Part shown: piece after piece, positions 38,734-47,689 of the stretch
Position numbering within the stretch: the first letter of the stretch is position 1
Layout of the letters: each line of letters begins with the position of its first letter
Origin: Bifidobacterium apousia
GTDB lineage: Bacteria > Actinomycetota > Actinomycetes > Actinomycetales > Bifidobacteriaceae
Assembly: GCF_007559275.1 (NCBI RefSeq)
Contig: NZ_VMHK01000006.1
Location: 1 to 64,000, forward strand
Direction: 5' to 3'
Length of the DNA: 64,000 bases
Notes under the pieces: generated by a model
The model's input: only the letters and a program-made list of their open reading frames with translations
What the model was told of the DNA's origin: nothing
The model's database searches: none
Translations under genes and position numbers: made by a program

Positions 38734-39585
38734 GTGTTGAAGGTCGCGGTGCCCAACAAGGGCATGTTGTCCCAGCCCGCATGGAGGCTGCTGTCAGAGT
38801 CCGGCTATCGTCTGCGTTCCAATGACCGGCAACTGGTGGTCGATGACGTCGACAACGACATCCAGCTCTTTTACTTAAGGCCCAACGACATAGCGGTCTA
38901 TGTCGGCCTGGGAACCATCGATCTGGGCATCACCGGGCGTGACCTGCTGCTCAACTCCGGAACCAGGGCCGTCGAGGTCATTGAGCTGGGATTCGGCGCG
39001 TCCACCTTCAGGTTCGCAGCTCCGGAGGCCAGTGCTATCAAAACTTTGCAGGACGTGGACGGCAAGCGGATCGGCACCACCTTCGACAGGCTTCTTGAGG
39101 ACTACCTGACCGGCAAGGGGCTCAAGGCCGAACTGATCCACTTGGACGGGGCGGTGGAGTCGTCGGTTCAGCTTGGAGTAGCCGACCTGATCGCCGATGT
39201 GGTCTCCACCGGCACCACCTTGCGCAACGCCGGGCTTCGGGTCTTCGGCGATCCCATTCTGAAATCGGAGGGGATTCTCATCAGATCACCCCGTCTGGAT
39301 CCAGATGATGAGCGGTTGGCGGTCATGTCCCGCAGGCTGGAGGGTGTGCTGACAGCCCGCCGCTATGTGCTGATGGATTATGACATCCCGGTGGAGCGCG
39401 TAGCCATGGCGGTGGGCATCACCCCCGGCTATGAGTCGCCGACAGTCTCCTCCCTGCACGACAAACAGTGGGCGGCAGTCAGGGCCATGGTCCCCAGGGA
39501 CCAGGTGAACAACCTCATGGACCGTCTCTATGAGATCGGTGCGCGTGCCATCCTTGTAACTGCCCTTCAAGCTTCTAGAATGTAG
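38734..39585 (+). CDS. hisG: ATP phosphoribosyltransferase
   Basis: HisG commits ATP and PRPP to histidine synthesis and is feedback inhibited by histidine. The 283-residue length indicates the long form with a C-terminal regulatory domain, so no HisZ is needed. Motifs include [17 protein letters not shown], the [10 protein letters not shown] loop and the PRPP-binding [20 protein letters not shown]. Translation starts at GTG 38734 behind TTAGGAGG. The regulatory domain ends [19 protein letters not shown]. Confidence 0.95.
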   Translation: MLKVAVPNKGMLSQPAWRLLSESGYRLRSNDRQLVVDDVDNDIQLFYLRPNDIAVYVGLGTIDLGITGRDLLLNSGTRAVEVIELGFGASTFRFAAPEASAIKTLQDVDGKRIGTTFDRLLEDYLTGKGLKAELIHLDGAVESSVQLGVADLIADVVSTGTTLRNAGLRVFGDPILKSEGILIRSPRLDPDDERLAVMSRRLEGVLTARRYVLMDYDIPVERVAMAVGITPGYESPTVSSLHDKQWAAVRAMVPRDQVNNLMDRLYEIGARAILVTALQASRM

Positions 39586-39589
39586 TCGG

Positions 39590-40204
39590 ATGGCACTGAT
39601 TGATCGAATTTCACGCAGCAGGTACAGCCCTGAGCCACGGTCGGTGATTCTCACCGTACCCAATGTCATCAGTCTGCTTCGTATCCTATCCATACCTCTT
39701 ATTGCCTATCTGGTGGCCAACCGGCATCTGATCATTTCCTTGGTGGTCATGCTGATTTCGGCCCTTTCAGACGGTGTGGACGGGATCATTGCCCGCAGGT
39801 TCAACCAGGTCAGCAAGCTGGGACAGATCCTGGACCCGGTCGCCGATCGGCTGCTGATTCTCTGTTCCGTTCTTGCCCTGAGCATCGCCTCCATACTCCC
39901 ATGGTGGCTTCTGGCCCTGGTCGGTGCCCGGGATGTGCTCATGGGTCTGTTGGTTTTGGCGCTGGCCCAGCATGATTATGGCCCATTGCCGGTGCATTTC
40001 GCCGGCAAGACTGGAACGGCCGTGCTCATGCTGGCCATACCGGCTCTGATTTTTGCGGATGTGGGCACTTCAACCTTCTTCCGTTTCTTCCACCTGGTGG
40101 CTCTTGCAGCCGTCATCTGGGGGGTTGGCCTTTACTGGCTGGCAGGGCTGATCTACGCACGTCAGGGCATCGGACTGCTTCGTCAGGACGGCCATCATGA
40201 CTGA
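39590..40204 (+). CDS. CDP-alcohol phosphatidyltransferase (PgsA-like)
   Basis: The 204-residue integral membrane enzyme has the CDP-alcohol phosphotransferase signature spanning DGVDGIIARRFNQVSKLGQI followed by LDPVADR (DxxDGxxAR...G...D...D). It transfers a phosphatidyl group from CDP-diacylglycerol, probably to glycerol 3-phosphate, but the acceptor is not certain. About five membrane helices follow. It starts 4 bp after hisG and overlaps the DUF881 gene by 8 nt, heading the conserved actinobacterial block that includes sbp, garA and ftsR. Confidence 0.85.
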   Translation: MALIDRISRSRYSPEPRSVILTVPNVISLLRILSIPLIAYLVANRHLIISLVVMLISALSDGVDGIIARRFNQVSKLGQILDPVADRLLILCSVLALSIASILPWWLLALVGARDVLMGLLVLALAQHDYGPLPVHFAGKTGTAVLMLAIPALIFADVGTSTFFRFFHLVALAAVIWGVGLYWLAGLIYARQGIGLLRQDGHHD

Positions 40205-41153
40205 ACCGCAGATGACCCCGGAATCCTTCCCTGTGCCGCCTGACCGTGCCTTGATTCACCGCCGGGCGGCTTTTTCGCATTCCAGCGCAGGTCTGGAACG
40301 TCACTACGTGGACCAGGAAAGCTCGGAGCCCGCCCAGGAATCCATGCGTCGGCGCATGGCTGATGAGTCTCTGAGGCTGATTGACGACCTGACCAACCGT
40401 CCCATGGACCCCATGTTCGAGGATGCCCGTCTGCTGCCCGCCGAGCGTAGATCGCCGCTGAGCGTCTGGGTCAATCGGATACTGGTCTTCGTCATTTGCG
40501 TGCTGGTCGGCCTGGCGGGCACGGGTATAGTGCAGGTGTTGCACCGGGACCCCCGTCAGAAGGTACGCGAGAAGCTCATCTCCCAGGTGGAGGGGGTCAG
40601 CAAGCGTGCCAATGACCTCAACAGTCAGATATCGGACCTTAACGGCAATATCGATACGCTCTCGGCTCAGGAGGGCGGCCAGGGGCCGAACAGCACGCAG
40701 ACCGCTGACGATCTGACCAACGGCACCAGCAAGGTGCAGGGGCAGGGCGTCGTCATCACCCTGGCCAACCCTATTGCCTCCAAGGATTCCCGGGACAATG
40801 CCGATCAGATCAAACTGCTCACCGACCAGGACCTGCAGTGGTTCCTGACCAAGCTTTGGTCTGCGGGGGCCGAAGCCATCGCCATCAACGGCAATAGAAT
40901 AGGAACACAGACATCAGTGCGTACAGCCGGTCAGACCATTTTGGTGGGGACCACCTCGATCGAGTCACCCTACAAGATCGAAGCCATCGGCGACCAAGGC
41001 GCCTTGTCCGATCTGATGGTTCGCAGTGATCTGCAGGGCCGCCTGCGTGACCTCAAAAGGGCGAACATCACTGTCAATGTGGCCAAGCAGCGGCGCCTGA
41101 ATCTGAATGCAGTGAGTTTGCCCAATCTGTCCTATGCCGGAAGGAGTCATTGA
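40197..41153 (+). CDS. DUF881 family membrane-anchored protein (first copy)
   Basis: This 318-residue protein has a cytoplasmic N terminus of about 95 residues, one membrane helix (ILVFVICVLVGLAGTGIVQV), a short coiled-coil segment and a C-terminal DUF881 domain. The domain contains GQGVVITLANP, DLQWFLTKLWSAGAEAIAINGNRI and SPYKIEAIGD. DUF881 proteins flank sbp in many actinobacteria and are thought to be envelope proteins of unknown role. It overlaps pgsA by 8 nt, and sbp starts one base after its stop. Confidence 0.88.
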   Translation: MTEPQMTPESFPVPPDRALIHRRAAFSHSSAGLERHYVDQESSEPAQESMRRRMADESLRLIDDLTNRPMDPMFEDARLLPAERRSPLSVWVNRILVFVICVLVGLAGTGIVQVLHRDPRQKVREKLISQVEGVSKRANDLNSQISDLNGNIDTLSAQEGGQGPNSTQTADDLTNGTSKVQGQGVVITLANPIASKDSRDNADQIKLLTDQDLQWFLTKLWSAGAEAIAINGNRIGTQTSVRTAGQTILVGTTSIESPYKIEAIGDQGALSDLMVRSDLQGRLRDLKRANITVNVAKQRRLNLNAVSLPNLSYAGRSH

Positions 41154-41154
41154 C

Positions 41155-41487
41155 ATGTCGGCAATTCTCGGCCTGATCCTAGGCGTGGTGGCGGGCATTT
41201 TCCTCAAGCCCGACATTCCCATTGTCCTGCAGCCTTATTTGCCCATCATGGTGGTGGCCGCCCTGGATGCCCTGATGGGCGCAGTCCGCTCCTACTTCGA
41301 ACGCAGCTTCTCGGACCGGGTCTTTGTGGTCTCCTTCATCTCCAATGTGATCACGGCTACACTTCTGGTCTTCCTGGGCAACCAGTTGGGCGTGGGTTCT
41401 CAGCTGTCTACGGCCGTCATTGTGGTGCTGGGCATCCGCATCTTCTCCAACGTCTCCGCTATTCGGCGGTTCATTTTCAAGGGGTGA
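41155..41487 (+). CDS. sbp: Small basic protein (DUF1290)
   Basis: The 110-residue polytopic protein matches the Sbp/DUF1290 family: GLILGVVAGIFLKPDIP, then AALDALMGAVRSYFERSFSDRVFVVSFISN, and IRIFSNVSAIRRFIF at the end. The family is linked with cell division gene clusters in Gram-positives, but its role is undefined. GAAGGAG inside the end of the DUF881 gene provides the ribosome site for ATG 41155. It lies between two DUF881 paralogues. Confidence 0.93.
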   Translation: MSAILGLILGVVAGIFLKPDIPIVLQPYLPIMVVAALDALMGAVRSYFERSFSDRVFVVSFISNVITATLLVFLGNQLGVGSQLSTAVIVVLGIRIFSNVSAIRRFIFKG

Positions 41488-41491
41488 GCAT

Positions 41492-42325
41492 ATGAGACAC
41501 ACCCTGAGGAAGAAGCGCGATGAGGGAATGCCCAAGAGCATTCCGCCTAGGAGGCCTGGACGGGTCAGGGCTCCGGCCGATGACACGCAGACCGGTGCTT
41601 TTCCGGTGGTTCGCCGTCGGCCTCTGCGCACCCTCAATTCAAACGCCACCAGGGTCAGGCTGGTTACCAGCGTCCTGGTGGCCCTGATGTGCGCCCTGCT
41701 GGGCTTTGGGTATGCGGTCCAGGTGCATAATAACCAGTCCTCCTACCAGAGTCTGTCCGAGGAGGAGCTGGTACGGGTGCTGGATGAGACCAGCAACCAG
41801 GTCGACAAGCTGGAGGAGCGCAAGAGTCAGCTCAACCAGCAACTGACCTCCATCAAGTCCGCCGCCGACAAGCAAAAAGAAGCCGCCCGCATAGCCCAGC
41901 AGAATGAGCAGAGCAGCGGCATCCTGGCCGGGCGGCTGCCTGCACAAGGCAGGGGAGTGGTGGTGACAGTCACCGAAGACAGTGATCGGGTGGATGCTTC
42001 TACCATGTTCAATCTGATCGAAGAGCTGCGCAACGCCGGCGCCGAGGTCATATCCTTCAACGATGTCCGGGTGGTTACCAGCACCTATCTGTTGGACACC
42101 CGCACCGGCCTGCAGTGTGACCACGCCAAGCTGCGCAGTCCCTACATTGTCAAGGCCATTGGGGATCCGGACAGCCTGCAGAATGCCGTCCAGATCGCCG
42201 GGGGAGTGGGTTCGCGGATCAAGGTGCAGTTCCATGCGACCGTATCCGTGGAGCAGTCAAATAGTGTCAGAATCGACCAGGTTCGACGCGTGCAGGACTA
42301 CCAGTATGCAAAGCCTGTAGAATAG
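41492..42325 (+). CDS. DUF881 family membrane-anchored protein (second copy)
   Basis: The 277-residue paralogue of the gene at 40197 has a basic N terminus of about 50 residues, a membrane helix (VTSVLVALMCALLGFGYAV) and a clear coiled coil (about residues 85-135). The DUF881 domain shows GRGVVVTVTEDSDRVDAS, IEELRNAGAEVISFNDVRV and SPYIVKAIGDPDSL. AAGGGG precedes ATG 41492. The two copies bracket sbp, an arrangement shared by many actinobacteria, which suggests a joint envelope complex. Confidence 0.88.
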   Translation: MRHTLRKKRDEGMPKSIPPRRPGRVRAPADDTQTGAFPVVRRRPLRTLNSNATRVRLVTSVLVALMCALLGFGYAVQVHNNQSSYQSLSEEELVRVLDETSNQVDKLEERKSQLNQQLTSIKSAADKQKEAARIAQQNEQSSGILAGRLPAQGRGVVVTVTEDSDRVDASTMFNLIEELRNAGAEVISFNDVRVVTSTYLLDTRTGLQCDHAKLRSPYIVKAIGDPDSLQNAVQIAGGVGSRIKVQFHATVSVEQSNSVRIDQVRRVQDYQYAKPVE

Positions 42326-42331
42326 GCAATT

Positions 42332-42775
42332 ATGACAGATCCTATTCCCACTGCGGGCGAGACGACCATCATCGGCATGCCGGCCCTGAACATTCCAGTC
42401 ACCTCCAACGGTGACCGTCCACTGACGAAGGACGACTTGGAGACCATGGCACGATTGCCTGAGGGTACAGCCCTGCTGATCTCTACCAGGGGAGCGGTAT
42501 CAGGATCGCGTTATCTGTTGGACGAGGATCAGGTCAGCGTGGGTCGTGATCCGAAGGCGGACATTCTGTTGGACGATTCCACAGTCTCCAGGGCGCACGC
42601 CATATTCGTGCGGACTGACCATGGTTTTCGGGTCGAGGATACTGGCAGCCTCAACGGTACTTATGTCAACCGCGAACGCGTGGACCAGGCCGACCTGCAC
42701 AATGGCGACGAGATCATGATCGGCAAGTTCAGGTTGGTCTACTTCGATAATCGGGCAGTCATCGCCAAGAACTGA
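42332..42775 (+). CDS. garA: FHA-domain protein, GarA/OdhI-like
   Basis: The 147-residue protein has an N-terminal tail with an ETTIIGMP motif and a C-terminal FHA domain with VSVGRDPKADILLDDSTVSRAHA, SLNGTYVNRERV and GDEIMIGKFRL. In mycobacteria and corynebacteria the homologue binds and inhibits 2-oxoglutarate-using enzymes, and this is relieved when a kinase phosphorylates the N-terminal TT. The ETT here could be that site; targets in this organism are inference. It starts 6 bp after the DUF881 gene and precedes ftsR. Confidence 0.85.
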   Translation: MTDPIPTAGETTIIGMPALNIPVTSNGDRPLTKDDLETMARLPEGTALLISTRGAVSGSRYLLDEDQVSVGRDPKADILLDDSTVSRAHAIFVRTDHGFRVEDTGSLNGTYVNRERVDQADLHNGDEIMIGKFRLVYFDNRAVIAKN

Positions 42776-42788
42776 CAGGGGGCATGAC

Positions 42789-43385
42789 ATGGCCGGTGAG
42801 ATGCCGACACTGGTACAGGGTGAACTCTTTTCGCCTGAACAGGCTGAGGGCACGACCCGGGGCTACCGGGGAACGGTCGCGGCCAAGGTGGCCGGCATTA
42901 CCTATCGGCAACTGGATTACTGGGCTCGCAAAAGGATTGTAGAGCCGTCAATCAAGGCCTCACACGGGTCAGGCTCCCGCAGGCTCTACTCCTTCAAAGA
43001 TGTGGTCATCCTGGCTGTCCTCAAACGTCTCTTGGATGCCGGTGTCAATTTGGTCAATGCCACGAACACGGTGAACTATCTCGAGCGTCGAACAGTCGGT
43101 CAACTCGAGCATGTAACGGTGGTCTGCGATGGTGATCAAGTCACCGAATGCTCAGGACCTGATCAGGTCTTTGCGCTGATGCAGTCCGGGCGTGCCGTTT
43201 TTGCTATCTCTGTGGGTGCCATCTGGCATCGTATGGATCTGGAGCTGCAGACCTGCGATCATGTGGATTTGACGACTGGACAGCTGACACCGGGTCTGCC
43301 TGAGCGACCTATCGACGAGCTGACGGCTATGCGTCTGCGCCAGCGCCTGGAACAGCAGCATGAGCAGCGCCAGCGGGCTGCATGA
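42789..43385 (+). CDS. ftsR: MerR-family regulator, FtsR-like
   Basis: The 198-residue protein has an N-terminal MerR-type winged helix, including VAGITYRQLDYWARKRIVEP and SGSRRLYSFKDVVILAVLKR, followed by a helical effector/dimer part. Its position straight after garA matches Rv1828/FtsR, a regulator that activates ftsZ in Corynebacterium. There are no effector-binding cysteines of the metal-sensing type in the DNA-binding domain. The C terminus is Gln/Arg-rich. The stop overlaps a 15-codon acidic mini-ORF that I do not call. Confidence 0.85.
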   Translation: MAGEMPTLVQGELFSPEQAEGTTRGYRGTVAAKVAGITYRQLDYWARKRIVEPSIKASHGSGSRRLYSFKDVVILAVLKRLLDAGVNLVNATNTVNYLERRTVGQLEHVTVVCDGDQVTECSGPDQVFALMQSGRAVFAISVGAIWHRMDLELQTCDHVDLTTGQLTPGLPERPIDELTAMRLRQRLEQQHEQRQRAA

Positions 43386-43430
43386 TTGTCGAGGAGGAAG
43401 ACGAAACAGGGGAGAAAAACAATAAGTAAT

Positions 43431-43459
43431 TTGACATAACGTACATTATCGGCTTACTA
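43431..43459 (+). promoter_or_regulatory. Consensus-like promoter with no downstream gene
   Basis: TTGACA (43431-43436) and TTACTA (43454-43459) are spaced by exactly 17 bp. No plus-strand ORF follows before the stem-loop at 43554, so it could drive a short RNA of about 100 nt or antisense transcription into the HAD gene. Confidence 0.4.
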
Positions 43460-43552
43460 GGTCACGATTCGATTTTGCGTTTTCGAGTGTTTTCATGGTT
43501 ACTCGGTTGTGGCCAATTTGGTGAGGTTGCAATAGCATCGCTCATAAATTAT

Positions 43553-43584
43553 AAGGGTCACCCAGGTGACCTCGGGTGACCCTA
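43553..43584 (-). terminator. Stem-loop ending the HAD gene transcript
   Basis: AGGGTCACC(C) pairs with (G)GGTGACCCT across a short loop, and the minus-strand read continues into TTATAATTT. It lies 27 bp past the HAD stop. Being symmetric, it could also stop plus-strand transcripts from ftsR. Confidence 0.65.
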
Positions 43585-43610
43585 AAAGAGACGATACAGT
43601 TCTGGCCGGC

Positions 43611-44342
43611 TCAGTGCTGAGTTGGATCGTTGTCGAAGTAATCCTCGGCAGCCTGGCACAATTGGTCGACTTGGTCAATGACGCGGTAGCATCCGTGAGA
43701 TTCCAGTTCTCCGGGCTCAGCATAGCCCCAGCCGCATCCCAGACAGTCCAGGCCGGTTTCCAGCGCACCATCGGCATCAGTCCAGCGGTCGCCGACCATA
43801 AGGGCACGGTCGCCGAGTTTGGTGTCAAAGCCAAGCTGTTGCAGAGCGTGGGTGATGACCTGGGCCTTGGTGATTCGCGTGGAGTCCTTGCTGGCACCAT
43901 AGACGCCATCTACCAGTGGCGTCAGTCCGAAGTGGTCACATACCGGCTGGGCCTGGTACTCGGGCTTGCAGGTGGCCACGGCCAAGGTCAGTCCTTGCTC
44001 GTGCATACGATTCAGCTGTTCGGGGATGCCGTCAAAGACCGTAGCGAGCAGACGTCCAGGGATGTGTTGTCCAGGATGGTCCGGATCATCAAATGCCGCT
44101 ATCTCGCTGTAATAGCGCCGGTAAATCTGGACGCCCTTATCGATGTCTTCTTCTCTGATGCCGTTGCGGCGCAGGGATACTTCAACGGCAGGACCTATGA
44201 ATCGGCGAAGCTCGCTTTCATCGGGCACAGGATGACCAAGCTCTTTGAAAGTCTGTATAACAGAGGCGATGATGCCTGGATGTGAGGCGGTCAGGGTGCC
44301 GTCCAGGTCCAGCAGAACCAGACGGCGCGGTGATTTACTCAT
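43611..44342 (-). CDS. HAD-superfamily phosphatase (phosphoglycolate-phosphatase-like)
   Basis: The 243-residue protein is a HAD hydrolase with motif I LLDLDGTLTASHPG, a helical cap, motif II/III (VATCKPEY, KAQVITHAL) and motif IV MVGDRWTDADGA. It resembles Gph-type phosphatases that hydrolyse small sugar phosphates or phosphoglycolate; the substrate is not known. The start at 44342 overlaps the end of rbpA by 8 nt. An in-frame ATG at 44363 is less likely. It is the last gene of a minus-strand run. Confidence 0.85.
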   Translation of the reverse strand: MSKSPRRLVLLDLDGTLTASHPGIIASVIQTFKELGHPVPDESELRRFIGPAVEVSLRRNGIREEDIDKGVQIYRRYYSEIAAFDDPDHPGQHIPGRLLATVFDGIPEQLNRMHEQGLTLAVATCKPEYQAQPVCDHFGLTPLVDGVYGASKDSTRITKAQVITHALQQLGFDTKLGDRALMVGDRWTDADGALETGLDCLGCGWGYAEPGELESHGCYRVIDQVDQLCQAAEDYFDNDPTQH

Positions 44343-44682
44343 AGTCGGGGAACCATCCTTCACGGTGCATTTTCAGACGCTTGTCAAGCACTGCCTTGAG
44401 CTCATCCTCCGACCGGCGCTCCAGCAGCATGTCCCAGTGGGTCCTGGTCGGCTTGCCGGTCTTGCCGGACTCTTGTTCGTCATGCCCCTCAAGGTGTGCA
44501 ATCTGCCCGCAGCGGCACTCCCACTCCTGCGGCACCTCAGCGCCTTCAGCCAAAGGCAGGATAGTCCGGTGGCCCTTGGGGCAGACATAAGCGACCTCGC
44601 TACGTGCAGCAAAATCCACATTCTGATCGGATTCCAGGGACTTCGCCCCAATACTCATGCCGCGAAGACTGCGCTCTGCCAT
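44335..44682 (-). CDS. rbpA: RNA polymerase-binding protein RbpA
   Basis: RbpA binds the principal sigma factor and stabilises open complexes in actinobacteria. The 115-residue length fits. It contains the basic N-terminal tail, a zinc-ribbon-like core with VCPKGHRTILPLA and WECRCGQ, and the C-terminal sigma-interaction domain HWDMLLERRSEDELKAVLD ending in GWFPDYE. The gene overlaps the HAD start by 8 nt and follows the helicase gene after 84 bp. Confidence 0.95.
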   Translation of the reverse strand: MAERSLRGMSIGAKSLESDQNVDFAARSEVAYVCPKGHRTILPLAEGAEVPQEWECRCGQIAHLEGHDEQESGKTGKPTRTHWDMLLERRSEDELKAVLDKRLKMHREGWFPDYE

Positions 44683-44766
44683 GATTCCTCCATACTCGTG
44701 TCCGTCACTGCCTCCAAGCTACAGAACAGTGTTGACCTGATACTTATTCCCGGATTGGGCCCGTGT

Positions 44767-47331
44767 TCACTCCACGCCTGTATAAGCCACAATGCCGCGG
44801 TTAACCTGGTCTGCGGCGATGCTGGCAGTCCTGGCCAGGTGATGCCCTCCCCTGCCCAGGTAGGGCTCCACTTGGACGATCTGGGTGAGCACATCGGACA
44901 GACGCTTGGCGTTGCGCACGAAGTCCCCTGCCGTCAGATCGCTGTCCCGCAGGATGGTGGTCAGCGAGTCGCCGCAGGCCCAGTCGTAGATGGTCGGCCC
45001 CAAGCCAAAGTCGAGTTCTGGCGGCAGCTCCAATCCAGCCTGATCGCAGCGTTCCTGCACCTGGGACCACTGACGCTTCATATCCTCCATGGCCTCAACC
45101 AGCCTGGGAGCTCGATACCCGGCCCTCTCCCCCGGCTGCTCCCCTACCCCACGACGGGATTCGTAGACCAGCCCGGAGACGGCCGCTGCAAGTTCAGCGG
45201 GCTCCAGATCGTTGAGGATGCCCCGATCCAGGATCTCGGCAAGGCTCAGATCCTGTTCGCTGTAAACTCGCCGGAGCAGCTGCCCCTTCCGGGTCAGTCG
45301 GCAGTCGTCAGCATCCACGGGCCGGGTGTAGTGCAGTTCGGCCAGAATCCGGCAGATCCTGTCGAACTGGCGTGAGACTGAGCCTGTTTTGGACTCGTAC
45401 TGTTCCCGGGTGCGCTGCAGCTCCTTGTCCATGCGGATCCATCGATTCCCCCAGCGCAGGTGCTTGGGCAGATCCGGGCATTGGCGGCAGGGATGGTTGC
45501 GCTCCTGCTCGCGCAGCTGGTCGATGTGCCGGTCAAGGTCTCGGAATGCCCGGTCGCGGGCCTTCTCGCTGGTGAAACGTTGACGCTTCAGACGGCGGCG
45601 GTCGTTCTTCTGGGCCGAAGAGAGAGCCGTACGGATGCGCATGAACTCGATCAGATCGCCACGGCTGCATTGGGCTGCCTTCCGGTAGTCCTCCAGACCG
45701 CTGGTCAGGGTCTCGATGCGTTCCTCCAGCTGTGAAGCTGATCGGTTGGCCTCCCACTGGGCGAAGGAGTGGTCCAGGGTGTCCCGGGCCCGGCTATAGC
45801 TGGAGGAGTTGAGCAGGTTGACGGCCATGTTGAAGGTGGGCCGGAAGCTGGAGTGCAGCGGGTAGACCCTCCTGCTGGACAAAGCAGCCATGGTCTTGGG
45901 GCTGAAATCCCGGTGATCGACGACCACCACATGGCCGATGTCGTCGATGCCACGCCGACCGGCCCGACCGGTCAGCTGGGTGAACTCGCCAGGTGTCAGG
46001 GCTACATGGCCGGTGCCGTCGAACTTCTCCAGCTTCTCGACCACCACGCAGCGGGCGGGCATGTTGATGCCTAGAGCCAGGGTTTCGGTGGCGAAGACCA
46101 CCTTGAGCAGGCCTAATTCAAACAGATGTTCGACTATCTGCCGGAAGAGGGTGACCACGCCTGCGTGATGGGCGGCGAATCCCTGCTCCAGAGCGAAGCG
46201 GAACTGGGCGAACCCCAGCGCCTTGAGATCCTCCTTGCTGAGCTGGCCGGCTGCCATGGAGTCCACGATGTGCCGTATGCGGCGGGCCTCCTCATCGGTG
46301 GTCAGCTGCAGCCCCGCCCGGATGCACTGCTGGACGGCCTGATCGCAGCCGGTGCGGGAGAAGATGAAGTAGATGCCGGGCAGCATGTCCATGAAGTCAA
46401 GCTCATCGACCACGCCGGCCCGGCTTGGACGATACCGCTCCCCCATCCGTCGCTCCGGCCTGCCGCCACGGCCATGGCGATGGTGATGCCCCTTGTCGCG
46501 GGCCTGGATGCGCTCCTGTCCGGCCTTGTCCAGCTGGGCCAGCCGGGAGACCAGACGCGGGTTGATCTTTGGGGTCTGCCGTCCTGAGCCGTCGTGCCGA
46601 TACAGGTCCAGGATCTCTGGCTCGGTGTGCCTGTCGGCCTGGACCAGGACATGCTGCTCCAGTGGTACCGGCCTGCGCTCGGAGACCACCAGATGGGTGC
46701 GTCCGCGCACTGAGGAGATCCAGTCGGAGAATTCCTCCACGTTGGACACGGTGGCCGACAGCCCCACAATGCGGGTGGAGGCCGGCAGATGGATGATGAC
46801 CTCCTCCCAGACGGGCCCCCGGAAGCGGTCGGCCAGATAGTGAACCTCGTCCAGGATCACGTACTTCAGTGCCGTCAGGGTGGAGGACTGCTCATAGAGC
46901 ATGTTGCGCAGGACCTCGGTGGTCATGACCACGATGTCCGCCTCCGAGTTGATGGAGGTGTCGCCGGTCAGCAGCCCCACCCGGTCCTCGCCATAGCGGT
47001 CGACCAGGTCGTGGTATTTCTGGTTGCTCAGCGCCTTGATGGGGGTGGTGTAGAAGGTCTTGACATTCTGCTCCTGGGCCAGGAATACTGCGAAATCAGC
47101 CACGATGGTCTTCCCGGCGCCGGTAGGGGCAGCCACCAGGACGTTGTCGCCATCCTCCAGGGCGGTGATGGCCTCCAGCTGGAAGTCGTCCAAGGGGAAG
47201 GGCAGCTTGGACTGAAAGCGTGCTGGAGCTCCGGTCATGCGTTTGCGGTGACGACTGAAACGGGCGTAGCGTTCCGCCGGCCCCGGTTCGGATGTTGATG
47301 AATCCTGTCCGTGGTGACGATGACCTGACAT
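44767..47331 (-). CDS. helY: Ski2-like superfamily 2 RNA helicase (HelY type)
   Basis: The 854-residue protein is a DEAD/DEAH-box helicase of the Ski2/Mtr4 group. It has Walker A APTGAGKT near residue 55, the DEVH box in ILDEVHYLADRFRGPVWEE, SATVSN (motif III) and TGRAGRRGIDDIGH (motif VI). Zn/winged and C-terminal DSHCT-like helical regions follow. The start at 47331 follows TTGGAGGAAC; the longer frame lacks homology. In mycobacteria helY sits behind pafBC and tatAC, and the same frame of neighbours is seen here. It probably acts in RNA turnover or ribosome maturation, but its substrates are unknown. Confidence 0.9.
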   Translation of the reverse strand: MSGHRHHGQDSSTSEPGPAERYARFSRHRKRMTGAPARFQSKLPFPLDDFQLEAITALEDGDNVLVAAPTGAGKTIVADFAVFLAQEQNVKTFYTTPIKALSNQKYHDLVDRYGEDRVGLLTGDTSINSEADIVVMTTEVLRNMLYEQSSTLTALKYVILDEVHYLADRFRGPVWEEVIIHLPASTRIVGLSATVSNVEEFSDWISSVRGRTHLVVSERRPVPLEQHVLVQADRHTEPEILDLYRHDGSGRQTPKINPRLVSRLAQLDKAGQERIQARDKGHHHRHGRGGRPERRMGERYRPSRAGVVDELDFMDMLPGIYFIFSRTGCDQAVQQCIRAGLQLTTDEEARRIRHIVDSMAAGQLSKEDLKALGFAQFRFALEQGFAAHHAGVVTLFRQIVEHLFELGLLKVVFATETLALGINMPARCVVVEKLEKFDGTGHVALTPGEFTQLTGRAGRRGIDDIGHVVVVDHRDFSPKTMAALSSRRVYPLHSSFRPTFNMAVNLLNSSSYSRARDTLDHSFAQWEANRSASQLEERIETLTSGLEDYRKAAQCSRGDLIEFMRIRTALSSAQKNDRRRLKRQRFTSEKARDRAFRDLDRHIDQLREQERNHPCRQCPDLPKHLRWGNRWIRMDKELQRTREQYESKTGSVSRQFDRICRILAELHYTRPVDADDCRLTRKGQLLRRVYSEQDLSLAEILDRGILNDLEPAELAAAVSGLVYESRRGVGEQPGERAGYRAPRLVEAMEDMKRQWSQVQERCDQAGLELPPELDFGLGPTIYDWACGDSLTTILRDSDLTAGDFVRNAKRLSDVLTQIVQVEPYLGRGGHHLARTASIAADQVNRGIVAYTGVE

Positions 47332-47344
47332 GTTCCTCCAAGAA

Positions 47345-47668
47345 TTACTGATTGAACTGCTTCCACCGCCGCCAGATGCGACCGTGGTTCCTCCTGCGTT
47401 GCTCCTTGCGCTCCAGCACCAGGGCATGGGCCTGGCTGTATCGCTCGGTTGACTGCGACAGGGGCAGGGCGAAGGCCGGACCCTTCGTTCTATCCGTTGC
47501 CTGGGACTGCCCCGGCGCCGGTGGCTGGGGCATGTGCCGGTTCAGATCTTCTGAGACCCGTCCTATGGAGCGGCTGGCTGCCATGGCGTGACGGATGGCG
47601 TAGACGGCTCCGCCGATCAGCATGGCCAACATGAAGATCACCAGAAGGATCCAGATCCATCCAGGCAT
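47345..47668 (-). CDS. Small single-pass membrane protein (TatA-position)
   Basis: The 107-residue protein has one N-terminal hydrophobic helix (residues 3-25), an amphipathic stretch (AMAASRSIGRVSEDLNRHM), a Pro/Gln-rich linker and a strongly basic tail. I recognise no family. It lies between pafBC and helY, exactly where mycobacteria have tatA and tatC. The short helix plus amphipathic segment recalls TatA, though no tatC is present. It is 13 bp upstream of helY and 21 bp behind pafBC, so all three are likely co-transcribed. Confidence 0.75.
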   Translation of the reverse strand: MPGWIWILLVIFMLAMLIGGAVYAIRHAMAASRSIGRVSEDLNRHMPQPPAPGQSQATDRTKGPAFALPLSQSTERYSQAHALVLERKEQRRRNHGRIWRRWKQFNQ

Positions 47669-47689
47669 GGAACTCCTCTCCGACCGGGA

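Noticed and set aside
43382-43429. 15-codon acidic mini-ORF (MIVEEEDETGEKNNK) overlapping the ftsR stop as ATGA
   Set aside because: The overlap is suggestive but the peptide is too short and there is no way to test conservation here.
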